Source of the DNA: Lentibacillus cibarius
GTDB lineage: Bacteria; Bacillota; Bacilli; Bacillales; Amphibacillaceae
Direction: 5' to 3'
Assembly (NCBI RefSeq): GCF_005887555.1
Contig: NZ_VCIA01000001.1
Location: 2,604,001-2,668,000 of the forward strand
Length of the DNA stretch: 64,000 bases
The position numbers and the translations under genes are program-made. Shown in pieces: positions 38,396 to 48,186 of the stretch. The stretch's first letter is position 1, and the number at the start of each line of letters is the position of its first letter. The notes under the pieces are model-generated. The model searched no databases and had not been told where the DNA came from. It saw only the letters and a program-made list of their open reading frames with translations.

Positions 38396-40123
38396 CTAAT
38401 AATGAGCGTCTTTTTCAAACGTGGAACCGTCCTCAAGCATTTTCAATTTTACTATTTCCTCACTATTTACTGGTTTACTCCAGTAATACCCCTGACCTTC
38501 ATGGCAATGTTGGTTCTTTAGGTAGGCCATTTGATCTTTGGTCTCTATTCCTTCCGCGAGTACCGTGTGATTTAAGTTTTTACCCATGTTAATAATGGTA
38601 TTGACTAGGATTTCGCCATCAATATTGAGACTCTGGATGAAGGACTTGTCAATTTTTAGTGTATCAATAGGTAATTCTTTTAAATAACTTAACGAAGAAT
38701 AACCGGTGCCAAAGTCATCAATCGAAATGTGAATTCCTAACTCTTTTAATGCTAATAGCGTGTTTAAAGATTCATTAATGTTTAAAAGCGCATTCTCTGT
38801 AATTTCAATTTCGAGTAAATGGGGATCCATCGCTGTTTCTGCTAACACTTGTTTCACATCAAGCAAAAAATCGCTGTTTTGGAATTGTAATGGTGAAACA
38901 TTGACAGACACTCTCTCCAAAAAAACACCCGTATCTTGCCATTGTTTCATTTGGTTACATACACTTCTCAAAACCCATTTCCCTACAGGAATAATCAATC
39001 CTAATTCTTCCAGCAATGGAATGAATTCTATAGGCGTGACATTTCCCAATTGCGGGTGATGCCATCGTAATAACGCTTCGGCACCAACTATTTTATTGTT
39101 CTTCAAGTTGATTAGCGGCTGGTAAACAACTGATAGCTGTTCATATAATATCGGTTTTCGTAATTCCTGTTCGATTTGATAATACCGATTCACTTTCATA
39201 TTTTGATTAGCCGTATTAAAACAGTACGTATTGCCACCTTTTGCTTTTGCATGGTATAAAGCTGTATCAGCCTGCTTGATTAGTGTTTCAATATCTTTCG
39301 TGTAATCGTCCTGTTGATCGCGCAGGCTACCAATACTTATTCCGATACTCACACTTGTAGTTATTCGCTGATTCTGAATGTGGTAGGGTAGTCTAATTTG
39401 TGTAATAATTTTGTTTACAATTTCGGAAATGGTCTGCTTGCTACTAACCTCATTAAGAAAAATAATAAATTCGTCGCCGCCTTGACGTGATATAAAATCT
39501 GAGTGACGCAGTGAATTCTTTAACCGAATAGCTACTTCTCGCAGGAGAAAATCGCCAACATGATGTCCGTAGTTATCATTAATTGATTTGAAACGGTCGA
39601 TATCCAAAAAAAGGACAGCAACATTTTTATGATCGTTACCTGCTTGTTCTTTGATCCATTTACTTAATAGATTACGATTTGGTAGTGATGTGAGCGGATC
39701 ATAGTATGCTAAATGGGCTATATTTTCCTCGTACTGTTTTCGTTTAGTAATATTATGGCGTATCGCGATATACTGATATGGTTTTCCATTGTCGTTTAAA
39801 AATGGAACAATGGTAGTATCCACCCAGTAAATGGACCCATCTTTGGCTTTGTTTTTGATTTCACCTTTCCACACATTTCCTGTTCCGATGGTCCGCCACA
39901 TTTCTTTAAAAAATTCTCTGCTATGGTGACCGGAATTGACAATACGCTGTTTGCTTCCAACCAATTCTTCCCGGCTATATTTGGAGACTTGGCAAAATTG
40001 ATCGTTGGCAAATGTAATTACGCCATGCCTGTCTGTAATAGCAACAATAGAGGATTCATTTAAAGCCAACTCAATATCGCGCAGCTTTTTCTCTACTTTA
40101 TCCAATTCCGCCTGGTAGTCCAT
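38396..40123 (-). CDS. PAS-GGDEF-EAL protein (cyclic di-GMP turnover)
   Basis: A 575-residue cytosolic protein. The N-terminal coiled stretch and PAS domain (about 15-130, with ITDRHGVITFANDQFCQVS) are followed by GGDEF (about 140-300, with DPLTSLPNRN, LDIDRFKSIND and RQGGDEF intact) and EAL (about 315-565, with GAEALLRWHHP, EITENAL, IDDFGTGYSSLSYLKELP and LKIDKSFI). Both catalytic signatures look complete, so it could make or break c-di-GMP; many such tandem proteins act mainly as phosphodiesterases. ATG behind AAAAGGAG. Confidence 0.92.
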   Translation of the reverse strand: MDYQAELDKVEKKLRDIELALNESSIVAITDRHGVITFANDQFCQVSKYSREELVGSKQRIVNSGHHSREFFKEMWRTIGTGNVWKGEIKNKAKDGSIYWVDTTIVPFLNDNGKPYQYIAIRHNITKRKQYEENIAHLAYYDPLTSLPNRNLLSKWIKEQAGNDHKNVAVLFLDIDRFKSINDNYGHHVGDFLLREVAIRLKNSLRHSDFISRQGGDEFIIFLNEVSSKQTISEIVNKIITQIRLPYHIQNQRITTSVSIGISIGSLRDQQDDYTKDIETLIKQADTALYHAKAKGGNTYCFNTANQNMKVNRYYQIEQELRKPILYEQLSVVYQPLINLKNNKIVGAEALLRWHHPQLGNVTPIEFIPLLEELGLIIPVGKWVLRSVCNQMKQWQDTGVFLERVSVNVSPLQFQNSDFLLDVKQVLAETAMDPHLLEIEITENALLNINESLNTLLALKELGIHISIDDFGTGYSSLSYLKELPIDTLKIDKSFIQSLNIDGEILVNTIINMGKNLNHTVLAEGIETKDQMAYLKNQHCHEGQGYYWSKPVNSEEIVKLKMLEDGSTFEKDAHY

Positions 40124-40337
40124 CCGTATATCTCCTTTTAACGTTAACTATACTATTATTATAGCTACTATAGTTGAAAAAAGGAAATAGAACAATGACT
40201 TGAATCACAAGGAAATTGGGGAGAATTCAATAAAGTGAAACGTCATTCATTGAACTTTTGTCGTTAAAACCCCGGGTGAATTGGCCTGTGTACCGATCCT
40301 TAATGAACCCCGCATCATCCGATTTAATAGAAATTTG

Positions 40338-41921
40338 TCAAAGGTCAACCGCTGTCACGTCAATGATTTCTTCCAGTTGTTTTAGTCCGGCTAATTCATC
40401 TTTTTCTAAATATTTATCAATGGTTAGAATCATAATTGCATTGCCGCCAATATCGGAACGATCCACTTGCATAGTAGCAATGTTAATCTGATATTTAGAC
40501 AAAAGGCTACCCATTTTTCCGATGACGCCTGGCAGATCCTGGTGATGGATGACGACAAGATGCCCCTCAGGCATAACGTCCACACTGTACTGATCAACAC
40601 GGACGATGCGCGGTCCAAGTCCATTCAGCAGTGTGCCGGCGACACGGCGTACACCGGATTTGGTTTTTACCTCAACGCTTAGCAGATTAGTAAAGCCTTT
40701 AGCGGTTGATGTTCTACTTTCATTAATCGTTATACCTTTTCTGTCAGCAAAATATAGGGCGTTCACGTCATTCACATGGGTGCCAAGATGCCGTTTTAGC
40801 AGGCCTTTTACAGCATTGCGAGTAATCGGCGCCATTTTAACATCCGATAATTCACCAGAATAATAGATGTTCACTTCTTCCGGTACATCTTCCGTTAAGT
40901 GGATGAGGAACATACCAAGTTTTTCAGCTAGATGAAAGTATGGCTCAATCTGACTGAGAATATTACTTGGTACAGACGGTATATTAACAGGATTTTTCGC
41001 TGTGTCACCTGTCAGATGGCTGATAATATCATGGCAAACGTCAATGGCTACATTTTCTTGTGCCTCCACTGTACTAGCGCCAAGGTGCGGCGTGGCTATT
41101 ACTTCCGGCAGTGTTAGAAGTTTGTGATCCTGGAAGGGTTCTTCTTCCAGCACATCAATAGCGGCGCCGGCTACTTTTCCGGAAACAATCGCATCGTATA
41201 AAGCCTCTTCCTCAATAATGCCACCACGAGCACAATTGATGATGTGGACGCCGTCTTTCATTCGGGAAAATGCGTTTGCATCAATCATATGTCGGGTTTC
41301 TTTTAATAAAGGGGTGTGTACGGTAATGTAGTCTGATTCTTGTAAAACCTCTTCCAGTGTACCGTATGTAACCCCCATCTGTTCGGCCTTTTCTTCAGTA
41401 AGGAAGGGATCATAGGCTATGACGTCCATCCGTTGTCCCTTTGCTCGATAGGCGACTTCAGTACCGATACGGCCGAGTCCGATGATACCAAGGGTTTTGC
41501 CTTTTAGTTCGACGCCGACATATTTTTTCCGGTCCCACTTGCCATTCTGCAACGACACGTGCGCCTGTGGTATTTGTCTGGAAAGTGCCATTGTCATGGC
41601 CATGGTGTGCTCCGCTGCCGAGTTTGTGTTGCCGTTTGGTGCGTTGACAACGATGATCCCCTGTTCTGTTGCTGCATCCAAGTCAATGTTATCGACGCCT
41701 ACACCGGCTCTGCCAATGATTTTCAATTTGGACGCCTTTTCAATAATGGGACGTGTCACTTTTGTCTGGCTTCTGACCAGCAGTCCATCGAATTGGCCGA
41801 TACGGCTTTCCAGTTCGTCCGGCGATAAGTTCGTATCCTCTGTAACCGTTACGTTCGGATTTTGCTGTAAAACGTCCAGTCCTTCTTTACTAATCGGGTC
41901 TGCTACCAATATATGAAACAA
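40338..41921 (-). CDS. serA: D-3-phosphoglycerate dehydrogenase
   Basis: A 527-residue enzyme for the first step of serine synthesis. GRAGVGVDNID, GLGRIGTEVAYRAKGQ (NAD site), NCARGG with the catalytic arginine, the glutamate in DVLEEEPF, and HLGAST with the catalytic histidine are present. The long form follows, with the intervening (ASB) domain and a C-terminal ACT domain (HLVVIHHQDLPGVIGKMGSLL), where serine may feed back. TTG start; its AAGGAGG lies inside the stop region of the aminotransferase gene, so the pair is coupled. Confidence 0.96.
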   Translation of the reverse strand: MFHILVADPISKEGLDVLQQNPNVTVTEDTNLSPDELESRIGQFDGLLVRSQTKVTRPIIEKASKLKIIGRAGVGVDNIDLDAATEQGIIVVNAPNGNTNSAAEHTMAMTMALSRQIPQAHVSLQNGKWDRKKYVGVELKGKTLGIIGLGRIGTEVAYRAKGQRMDVIAYDPFLTEEKAEQMGVTYGTLEEVLQESDYITVHTPLLKETRHMIDANAFSRMKDGVHIINCARGGIIEEEALYDAIVSGKVAGAAIDVLEEEPFQDHKLLTLPEVIATPHLGASTVEAQENVAIDVCHDIISHLTGDTAKNPVNIPSVPSNILSQIEPYFHLAEKLGMFLIHLTEDVPEEVNIYYSGELSDVKMAPITRNAVKGLLKRHLGTHVNDVNALYFADRKGITINESRTSTAKGFTNLLSVEVKTKSGVRRVAGTLLNGLGPRIVRVDQYSVDVMPEGHLVVIHHQDLPGVIGKMGSLLSKYQINIATMQVDRSDIGGNAIMILTIDKYLEKDELAGLKQLEEIIDVTAVDL

Positions 41922-41923
41922 CG

Positions 41924-43078
41924 TTAATTTCCTCCTTTGAGCAACGTTTCCTGAGCTGCTTTGGTTCCTTTACCTAATTCAACCATTTTTCCAACCTTAT
42001 GTAAGGCTATTTCAATAATAGTAATCGTCTGTAACAAATCGGCCGGTGAACAGTATCCCATATGTCCGATGCGGAAGATATTCCCTTTTAGGTGCTTTTG
42101 ACCGCCCGCTATGCTGAGTCCGAAGTCATTTTTCAACACTTTTCGCAATGCCTCAGGGTCAAAGTCATCCGGTTTGACCGCTGTAACAGTGGGCGAAGCT
42201 GCCTCATCGGTTGTGAGAAGCGGTATATTCAATGCCCGGAATGCAGCACGCGCCATGTCTTTCATTGTCTGATGCCGCTTGTAGACATGATCTAACCCCT
42301 CTTCTTCCATCATGGCAAGTGCTTGTTTCAGTCCAAACAATAATGATAGGGCTGGTGTGAAAGGGGTGGAATTGTTTGCTGACTGGTCATGATAACGTTT
42401 GAAGTCAAGATAGAATGATGGCCGCTCATTTTTGTTAATGACATGCCAGGCGCGTTCGCTTACAGCTGCAAATGTTAGTCCTGGCGGCAGCATCATTGCT
42501 TTTTGGGATCCGGTGACAAGAATATCAATTCCCCAGGTATCCATTTTTGTTTGAACACCACCGACACAAGAAACCCCATCCACAATAAACAGTACATCCG
42601 TTTGTTGATGAATGACCTTAGCAAGTTCCGGTATCGGGTTTAGGACTCCGGTCGATGTCTCACAGTAAGTGGCGAAAACCGCCTTGATTTCCGGGTGTTG
42701 TGCAAGATATGCCTTGATAGCTTCAGGTGAAACGGCTTCTCCCCAAGCGACGTCATAGCGATGGGATGTGATCTGATATTCTGAGCAAATTTGGACAAAA
42801 CGATCACCAAACGCACCAGTGACAATGATTAGTACCTCATCACCCGGCTGAACCGTGTTGACGACAGCTGCCTCAAGCCCCGCAGTGCCACTTCCCGCAA
42901 GTATTAGCACATCCTGTTCGGTGCCAAAGACAGGCTTTAAGTTTGGTTTAATTGTTTGCAGCAAATCTTTTGTTTCCTGATTGCGATGGCCAATCATCGG
43001 CTGACTCATAGCTTGCTGTACACTAGGTGGGATAGGTGTTGGGCCCGGGATACGCAATATGGTTTGATCTGGAAGCAT
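41924..43078 (-). CDS. Class V aminotransferase, serine-pathway type
   Basis: A 384-residue PLP enzyme of the serine-pyruvate/alanine-glyoxylate aminotransferase group. RIPGPTPIPPSVQQAM leads, SGTAGLEAAV holds the cofactor phosphate, FIVDGVSCVGG the PLP aspartate, and VTGSQKAMMLPPGL the Schiff-base lysine. Being fused in one operon with serA, it likely serves as the phosphohydroxypyruvate or serine-linked aminotransferase in place of a classic serC. ATG 43078 follows AAAAGGAGG; the frame is open further but has no site. Confidence 0.87.
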   Translation of the reverse strand: MLPDQTILRIPGPTPIPPSVQQAMSQPMIGHRNQETKDLLQTIKPNLKPVFGTEQDVLILAGSGTAGLEAAVVNTVQPGDEVLIIVTGAFGDRFVQICSEYQITSHRYDVAWGEAVSPEAIKAYLAQHPEIKAVFATYCETSTGVLNPIPELAKVIHQQTDVLFIVDGVSCVGGVQTKMDTWGIDILVTGSQKAMMLPPGLTFAAVSERAWHVINKNERPSFYLDFKRYHDQSANNSTPFTPALSLLFGLKQALAMMEEEGLDHVYKRHQTMKDMARAAFRALNIPLLTTDEAASPTVTAVKPDDFDPEALRKVLKNDFGLSIAGGQKHLKGNIFRIGHMGYCSPADLLQTITIIEIALHKVGKMVELGKGTKAAQETLLKGGN

Positions 43079-43471
43079 GATTAGTCCTCCTTTTGTAGTC
43101 CTTAACTGACCTATGATTAATACAGCATAGCAAAAATGCACATTTTGTCAATAAATTCGTTTAATTTTTATTTTGCAAATAATGCTAGTGTCTTTGAAAA
43201 GCTCCTGGTTGCTCATTTTTGCGCAGCGGTCGTTTAACACTCATACAAAATTATGTCGCATTATATATCAAATATGTTGAAAAACATCGAATCATTCATC
43301 CAACAAGTTAACTAGTGTAGTATATGTCCAGCTCTCTTCATTTTTTCAAGTCTTATGTGTTCATTTCGGGTTGCAAAAGATTAAGTTAAGATTTTTGTTT
43401 TTAAATGTATAATAAACCTCATACCGATTAACCTACTCAACGTAACAACTATTTTTAGGAGGCTATAAAGG
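43079..43471. other. Divergent intergenic region, no gene seen
   Basis: About 390 AT-rich bases shared by the promoters of the aminotransferase-serA operon and the DUF3231 gene. I looked for a T-box or serine-related leader and recognised none. GTATAATAA near 43407 is a -10 candidate for the rightward gene. Confidence 0.4.
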
Positions 43472-43993
43472 ATGGGTATGTTTAGCGGTAACCAAAAACA
43501 GGAACCGATGCATTATGGTGAAGTATTTGGTGTATGGTCGGCTTTAACTTTAGCTAAGGGACAATTGACGGCCTATCAAGTGTACTACAACCATGCTGGG
43601 GATGAGGATCTAAAAGAATTTATTAAGGATATGGTGGAGAATGTTATTAAACCTGCCATAGAAGAAAATGAAAGCTTGTTGAAACAAAACAGTGTTGGGT
43701 TGCCTGTTGCTCCCCCAGAGCGTTCACAAGCCAATCGTGAAGATATCCCAGTAGGTGCGCGGGTCATGGATCCGGAAATTTCAGCAGCCATCTCAAAAGA
43801 TATTGCTGAAGGATTAGTTGCAGACAGTATGCTGATTGGACAGTGTATCAGAGAAGATATCGCCGCGATGTACGGCCAATTTCACATGAAAAAAGCTCAG
43901 ATGGGCGCGAAATTGTTAAAAATGAATAAAGCGAAAGGCTGGTTAATTTCACCTCCTGCTCATAAAACAAGTAAAACAAACGAGTCGGATTAA
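43472..43993 (+). CDS. DUF3231 family protein
   Basis: A 173-residue helical protein. MHYGEVFGVWSALTLAKGQL, YQVYYNHAGDEDLKEFIKDM and a second helical half (ISKDIAEGLVADSMLIGQCI, YGQFHMKKAQMGAKLLKM) give the ferritin-like/CotF-like layout of DUF3231 proteins, known in endospore formers. One repeat of the usual two is present. Function unknown. Site TTAGGAGG. Directly followed by a copy of the dispersed repeat. Confidence 0.8.
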   Translation: MGMFSGNQKQEPMHYGEVFGVWSALTLAKGQLTAYQVYYNHAGDEDLKEFIKDMVENVIKPAIEENESLLKQNSVGLPVAPPERSQANREDIPVGARVMDPEISAAISKDIAEGLVADSMLIGQCIREDIAAMYGQFHMKKAQMGAKLLKMNKAKGWLISPPAHKTSKTNESD

Positions 43994-43995
43994 AA

Positions 43996-44131
43996 ACAAA
44001 GGCGGAAGCGCCCTTGCAGGCTAAGAACGCGACGTCCTGTGCGGGCGCCGGCACTAGTACGTCCTGTACGTCGGAGCCGGACGTGGCTTAACCTTGCAGC
44101 AAAAGTTATATCGCTAAATTTTGTATCTTTA
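43996..44131 (-). repeat. Dispersed GC-rich repeat, copy 3 (short, inverted)
   Basis: Read on the minus strand it starts AAAGATACAAAATTTAGCG, continues GGTTAAGCCACGTCCGGCTC, GTCGCGTTCTTAGCCTGCAA, and ends GCGCTTCCGCCTTTGTTTT. It has both termini but lacks most of the middle. It sits in the intergenic space right behind the DUF3231 gene. Confidence 0.87.
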
Positions 44132-44274
44132 AACAAATGAAGCCTGAGTCAATACCCCTCAAGCGCTGACCAAAGCGCTTGGGGGATTTCTATACTAAAT
44201 ATACATAAAATGTTTAACATTACGCTGTTGCGTATACAATTATAGTGACAATGTAATTGAAAAGGGGTTTTGCA

Positions 44275-44877
44275 ATGAAACGCGTAGTTGTACTTCTATT
44301 TCTATTAACCATAGTGGCTGTTCTCACGGCATGTGGTGATAATGAAGACGATGATAACGGAAATACGCAGAACAACGCGGATCAGGAAGATAAGGCTGTT
44401 GAACAAGACGATGATAGTGAGGATTCCGAAGAGATTCAAGTCGACCTGCAAAATGGTGATAAAGAATCTGTCGGTATTGCGACGTTAGAAGAAGAATCGG
44501 ACGGTGTGGAAGTCACGATTGAGGGCGAGAATCTCCCGAAAGGCACGCATGCTTTCCATGTCCATGAAAAGGGAGTCTGCGAGGCACCGGACTTTAAATC
44601 GGCAGGAGGACATTTCAACCCGGGCGATACTGATCACGGATTCGATACCCCGAATGGGCCGCATGCGGGTGATATGCCTAATATAGCAGTCGGCGAAGAT
44701 GGCACCGTAGAACAGACATTCCTTTTAAAAAATGTCACCTTGGATAAAAACGATGATCTTTCACTCTTAGGAGAGAACGGGACTGCGCTTGTCATACATG
44801 AAGGTGCAGATGATGGAAAATCGCAACCATCCGGAGACGCCGGCAGTCGACTGGCTTGCGGTTCCATTAGTAAATAA
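44275..44877 (+). CDS. Cu/Zn superoxide dismutase-like lipoprotein (SodC/YojM type)
   Basis: A 200-residue exported lipoprotein (lipobox LTAC near 17) with a long acidic linker. The SOD fold has the HVH copper pair in HAFHVHEKG, the bridging His in SAGGHFNP, zinc ligands in DHGF and NGPHAGDMPN, and the last copper His in LVIHEGADD, plus the disulfide cysteines (KGVCEAP, RLACGS). All usual metal ligands seem to be there, so an active extracytoplasmic superoxide dismutase is plausible. ATG 44275 follows AAAAGGGG. Confidence 0.88.
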   Translation: MKRVVVLLFLLTIVAVLTACGDNEDDDNGNTQNNADQEDKAVEQDDDSEDSEEIQVDLQNGDKESVGIATLEEESDGVEVTIEGENLPKGTHAFHVHEKGVCEAPDFKSAGGHFNPGDTDHGFDTPNGPHAGDMPNIAVGEDGTVEQTFLLKNVTLDKNDDLSLLGENGTALVIHEGADDGKSQPSGDAGSRLACGSISK

Positions 44878-44903
44878 AGTGAACAAATGAATAAAGTCTG
44901 CTT

Positions 44904-44933
44904 AAACCCCAAAGGGATATCCTTTGGGGTTTT
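44904..44933 (+). terminator. Terminator of the SOD-like gene
   Basis: AAACCCCAAAGG pairs with CCTTTGGGGTTTT. Confidence 0.92.
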
Positions 44934-45138
44934 CATGGTGCAACTGAACTCCATGAAAACTCCTGTCTCTACAATCTAAAAAACTTTTGACATGTTATCC
45001 GGCATTTGGTTCCTAGTACACAATTATAGCTGCTTTTAAGGACCACATCAAAAATGGCTCATACGAATACAATAGACAAATAGGCAAATAAAATGTATTC
45101 TAAAAATTAATGAAAATACAGTAGGAGGGTCATTTCTT

Positions 45139-46065
45139 TTGCATATTGTCGTATTAGGTGCTGGAGCATTAGGTGCATACTTCGGCGGACGTTGGATGGA
45201 ATCAGGGGCAGATGTAACATTTTTAGTAAGGGAAAAACGAGCAGCGCAGATTAGAGAAAATGGTTTGAAAATAAATAGTACGCAAGGGGATTATGAGTTA
45301 GAGAGCCCTCAAGTAGTAACGGATCCGAACGATATTCAGGCTGCAGATCTCGTGCTGGTAAGTGTAAAGGGCTATCATCTGGATGGTACGTTGGATTATT
45401 TGAAATCGCTCAAGAAAAAAGGAGCATACGTACTGCCGGTCTTGAATGGCATCGAACATATACGTACGTTGCAGAACGAGCTTGGTAAGGAATGTGTGCT
45501 TGGTGGCCTCGCTTTTATATTTGCGACCTTGAATGATAAGGGGCATGTTGAACATACTGGCGAGAACCATCAATTAATTTTTGGACCGCTGGAGGCTTCA
45601 CAGCAACGTATCTGTGCCGAGTTGGATCGGCTATCACGGAAAGCTGGGTTTGTTGCCAAATATAGTGACCATATTTCATTTGAGCTTTGGAAGAAATATA
45701 TGTTTATTACTGCGCTATCAGGGATAACTGCAGCCGCGAACCTGCCGATTGGACCTATTCGTGAGCATGCTGAAACATTCCATATCGTCAAAATGATCTT
45801 GCGTGAGATGCAGTCATTAGCTAACGCATATGGTGAAGCTATTCCGGATGCGGAAGTGGAAGCTGCGATTCAGAATATACGAACATTCGATCCAGAAGCC
45901 ACTTCATCCATGCATAAAGATCGCCGAAAAGGGGTGCAGCTTGAAGTCGACCATTTGCAAGGTGGTGCGGTACGATTAGCAGCGGATGTAGATTTGGAAG
46001 TCCCCTATATAAGAACTGTTTTAGGATTGATCAAGCCTTTTGAGCATGGTCGATATAAATGTTGA
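45139..46065 (+). CDS. 2-dehydropantoate 2-reductase-like (PanE/ApbA family)
   Basis: A 308-residue NADPH-dependent ketopantoate reductase-type enzyme. GAGALGAYFGGR near residue 7 is the cofactor loop. LVSVKGYHLDGTL, LPVLNGIEH, FELWKKYMFITALSG (catalytic lysine region) and TSSMHKDRRKGVQLEVD (substrate-binding serine and the E-x-D signature) follow. It would make pantoate for CoA, but Bacillaceae often hold several paralogues with other keto-acid substrates. TTG start 8 bases after AGGAGGGT. Confidence 0.85.
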   Translation: MHIVVLGAGALGAYFGGRWMESGADVTFLVREKRAAQIRENGLKINSTQGDYELESPQVVTDPNDIQAADLVLVSVKGYHLDGTLDYLKSLKKKGAYVLPVLNGIEHIRTLQNELGKECVLGGLAFIFATLNDKGHVEHTGENHQLIFGPLEASQQRICAELDRLSRKAGFVAKYSDHISFELWKKYMFITALSGITAAANLPIGPIREHAETFHIVKMILREMQSLANAYGEAIPDAEVEAAIQNIRTFDPEATSSMHKDRRKGVQLEVDHLQGGAVRLAADVDLEVPYIRTVLGLIKPFEHGRYKC

Positions 46066-46075
46066 CATAATGACA

Positions 46076-46124
46076 GAAACCATCCCACAGAAAGACAGTC
46101 TGCAGGATGGTTTCGTCTTTTCAA
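46076..46124. terminator. Bidirectional terminator
   Basis: GAAACCATCC pairs with GGATGGTTTC, followed by GTCTTTTC; it lies between convergent genes. Confidence 0.82.
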
Positions 46125-46132
46125 TTCAATGC

Positions 46133-47623
46133 TTATCTTCTCCGATTGATAACCTGTAATTCTCTGCTAAGTGCTTTAAACAGTGCAATAACCATGAGGA
46201 TCATGATAAATGAGAATGGGAGTGCGGCGACAATAATGGTGTTCTGGATCGCCTGCAATCCACCGACATAAAGCAGAATGAGTGCGACCGATGATTGTGC
46301 GATACCCCAGGTAATTTTTATCCCGTTTGGCGGCTCAAGCGAACCGTGGGTCGATTGCATCCCGAGAACAAATGTTGCTGAGTCGGCAGATGTAATAAAG
46401 AATGATCCAATCAAAAGAATCGCAACGACCGATAAGATTAACGACATTGGCAACTGATCAAACATATTAAACAGCACCAGTTCCGTTGCATGTTGTGTCA
46501 AATCAGTACCACTGTTTTGCACATCACCTGCTGTTGTTCCGAATGCCGCATACCAGATAGATACTACTAGTGTCGGTAGAATCAGTACACCAGTCATAAA
46601 TTGGCGAACAGTACGCCCACGTGATATACGTGCGATAAACATGCCAACAAATGGAGCCCAGGATATCCACCATGCCCAGTAGAAAATGGTCCAAGCATCA
46701 AGCCAACCCCGATTGTCACCTTCCAGTGGGGAAGTACGGAAACTCGACTTAATAAGGTAATCCATATACATGCCAAATGTTTCCGTAAACATGTTTAAAA
46801 TCAGCAATGTAGGCCCGACAACTAACACGATGATAAGCAGCACGATGGCAAGCACCATATTTGTATTTGACAAATATTTGATTCCCTTACTTAAGCCAGA
46901 CCACGCTGATATAAGGAAGAGTATGGTGACAACGGCTATAATCATGAATTGGGAGCTAAAGTCAACGTCAAGTCCGAATAGATGTGACAGTCCGCCGTTT
47001 ATTTGTACAGCGCCAAAGCCTAATGATGTTGCGACACCAAATACGGTTGCGAAAACAGCAAGCACATCGATTACTTTACCGAGCGGACCATTCACCTTTT
47101 CACCGAATAAAGGCTTTAGGGTGGAGGAAATTAGACCAGGTTCCTCTTTTCGAAATTGAAAAAATGCCAGTGCCAGTGCAGTAATCCCGTACATGGCCCA
47201 AACATGAAGTCCCCAGTGAAAATAAGCATATGTTAGTCCTTCCTTAAATGCCTTTCCAGAGCCTTCATCAGCTGTTGGTGCATTAGACATATAATGAGAC
47301 AATGGTTCAGCAGCTCCGTAGAAAACAAGTCCGATTCCCATCCCGGCCGAGAAAAGCATAGCAACCCATGTTGGTGTGGAGAAATCGGGTTCCTCATTGT
47401 CTTTGCCAAGACGAATTTGCCCGTATGGACTAAGTGCAATGAAAATGGAAAATATGACGAGAGCTGACATTAAGAGCATGTAATACCAGCCAAATCTTGT
47501 GGCTACAAATGATTTGATGTTTCCTGTTATTTGTTCAAATTGTTCGGGAAAAACAGCACCAAAAAAAACAGTTATAATAACGAGTGCAACCGTAACGTAG
47601 AAAACTCTTGAAACTTTCTTCAT
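46133..47623 (-). CDS. BCCT family transporter (OpuD-like, glycine betaine/choline)
   Basis: A 496-residue carrier with 12 membrane helices. GMGIGLVFYGAAEPLSHYMS and WTIFYWAWWISWAPFVGMFIA are the two family signatures; the second carries the tryptophan box that binds the trimethylammonium group. It is a sodium-driven compatible-solute importer, and OpuD of B. subtilis is the closest known type. With gbsA, gbsR and the OpuAC-type lipoprotein it rounds out the salt-stress set. ATG behind AGGGGGT. Confidence 0.93.
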   Translation of the reverse strand: MKKVSRVFYVTVALVIITVFFGAVFPEQFEQITGNIKSFVATRFGWYYMLLMSALVIFSIFIALSPYGQIRLGKDNEEPDFSTPTWVAMLFSAGMGIGLVFYGAAEPLSHYMSNAPTADEGSGKAFKEGLTYAYFHWGLHVWAMYGITALALAFFQFRKEEPGLISSTLKPLFGEKVNGPLGKVIDVLAVFATVFGVATSLGFGAVQINGGLSHLFGLDVDFSSQFMIIAVVTILFLISAWSGLSKGIKYLSNTNMVLAIVLLIIVLVVGPTLLILNMFTETFGMYMDYLIKSSFRTSPLEGDNRGWLDAWTIFYWAWWISWAPFVGMFIARISRGRTVRQFMTGVLILPTLVVSIWYAAFGTTAGDVQNSGTDLTQHATELVLFNMFDQLPMSLILSVVAILLIGSFFITSADSATFVLGMQSTHGSLEPPNGIKITWGIAQSSVALILLYVGGLQAIQNTIIVAALPFSFIMILMVIALFKALSRELQVINRRR

Positions 47624-47983
47624 GAAACCCCCTGCATAAAATGTTTGACGTGATTGATGCGCATCATGCTAAACCGAACTATGTGCAAGTAGAGGTGTTA
47701 AGTAGAGGTTGTTAAAAGAATGGTATCGCCCCTTTCTTTTTTTACTAGTTTAATATTATACTTAATTTTAAAAAGAATTCAAGCGTCATTCATTTCTTTT
47801 TTCTTCTCATTGTCTCAATGGTTCTGTAAGCAGTGAAACGCTCGCTAGGAGCGATTTCCTTTCATTGCGGTGCCTGAAAAAGGCAATTGTCAATATTGAG
47901 GGCAACGAGATTATTTGATAAAGTAAAATTTCAGTCAGTGGACGCAGAGGTATAAAATCTAAGGTATTGGAGGGAAGAGGCGT
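47624..47983. other. Intergenic region, no gene seen
   Basis: About 360 bases holding the BCCT promoter area on the left. A GC-richer stretch is at 47830-47910, with no perfect hairpin and no ribosome site. No known RNA was recognised. Confidence 0.4.
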
Positions 47984-48145
47984 ATGTGGGAATTCAAATA
48001 TGTCCTTTATGCATTTTTGCTGGGAATCATTGCGTTGTTCACAGGGGAAATAGTGACATTCATCATGCTTGGGTTTATTTTAGTAACCTTGACGAATATC
48101 AATAACACGCTGAAAACGATGCGGGACGGTAAGCCAAGCGAATGA
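47984..48145 (+). CDS. Small two-helix membrane protein, unknown
   Basis: A 53-residue hydrophobic protein, MWEFKYVLYAFLLGIIALF..., with two membrane segments and a basic end (KTMRDGKPSE). GGAGGGAAGAGG precedes the ATG and a terminator follows, both of which support a real gene. No family recognised. Confidence 0.65.
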   Translation: MWEFKYVLYAFLLGIIALFTGEIVTFIMLGFILVTLTNINNTLKTMRDGKPSE

Positions 48146-48150
48146 AAAAA

Positions 48151-48177
48151 GAGAACCTCCTGATATAGGGGTTCTCC
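48151..48177. terminator. Terminator between the small protein gene and ywnF
   Basis: GAGAACCTCC pairs with GGGGTTCTC; A-rich before it (AAAAAA). Likely used on the minus strand as well. Confidence 0.75.
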
Positions 48178-48186
48178 GTTAGTTGA

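Noticed and set aside
43079..43471. T-box or amino-acid riboswitch before the aminotransferase-serA operon
   Set aside because: No T-box sequence, specifier stem or terminator/antiterminator pair could be found.
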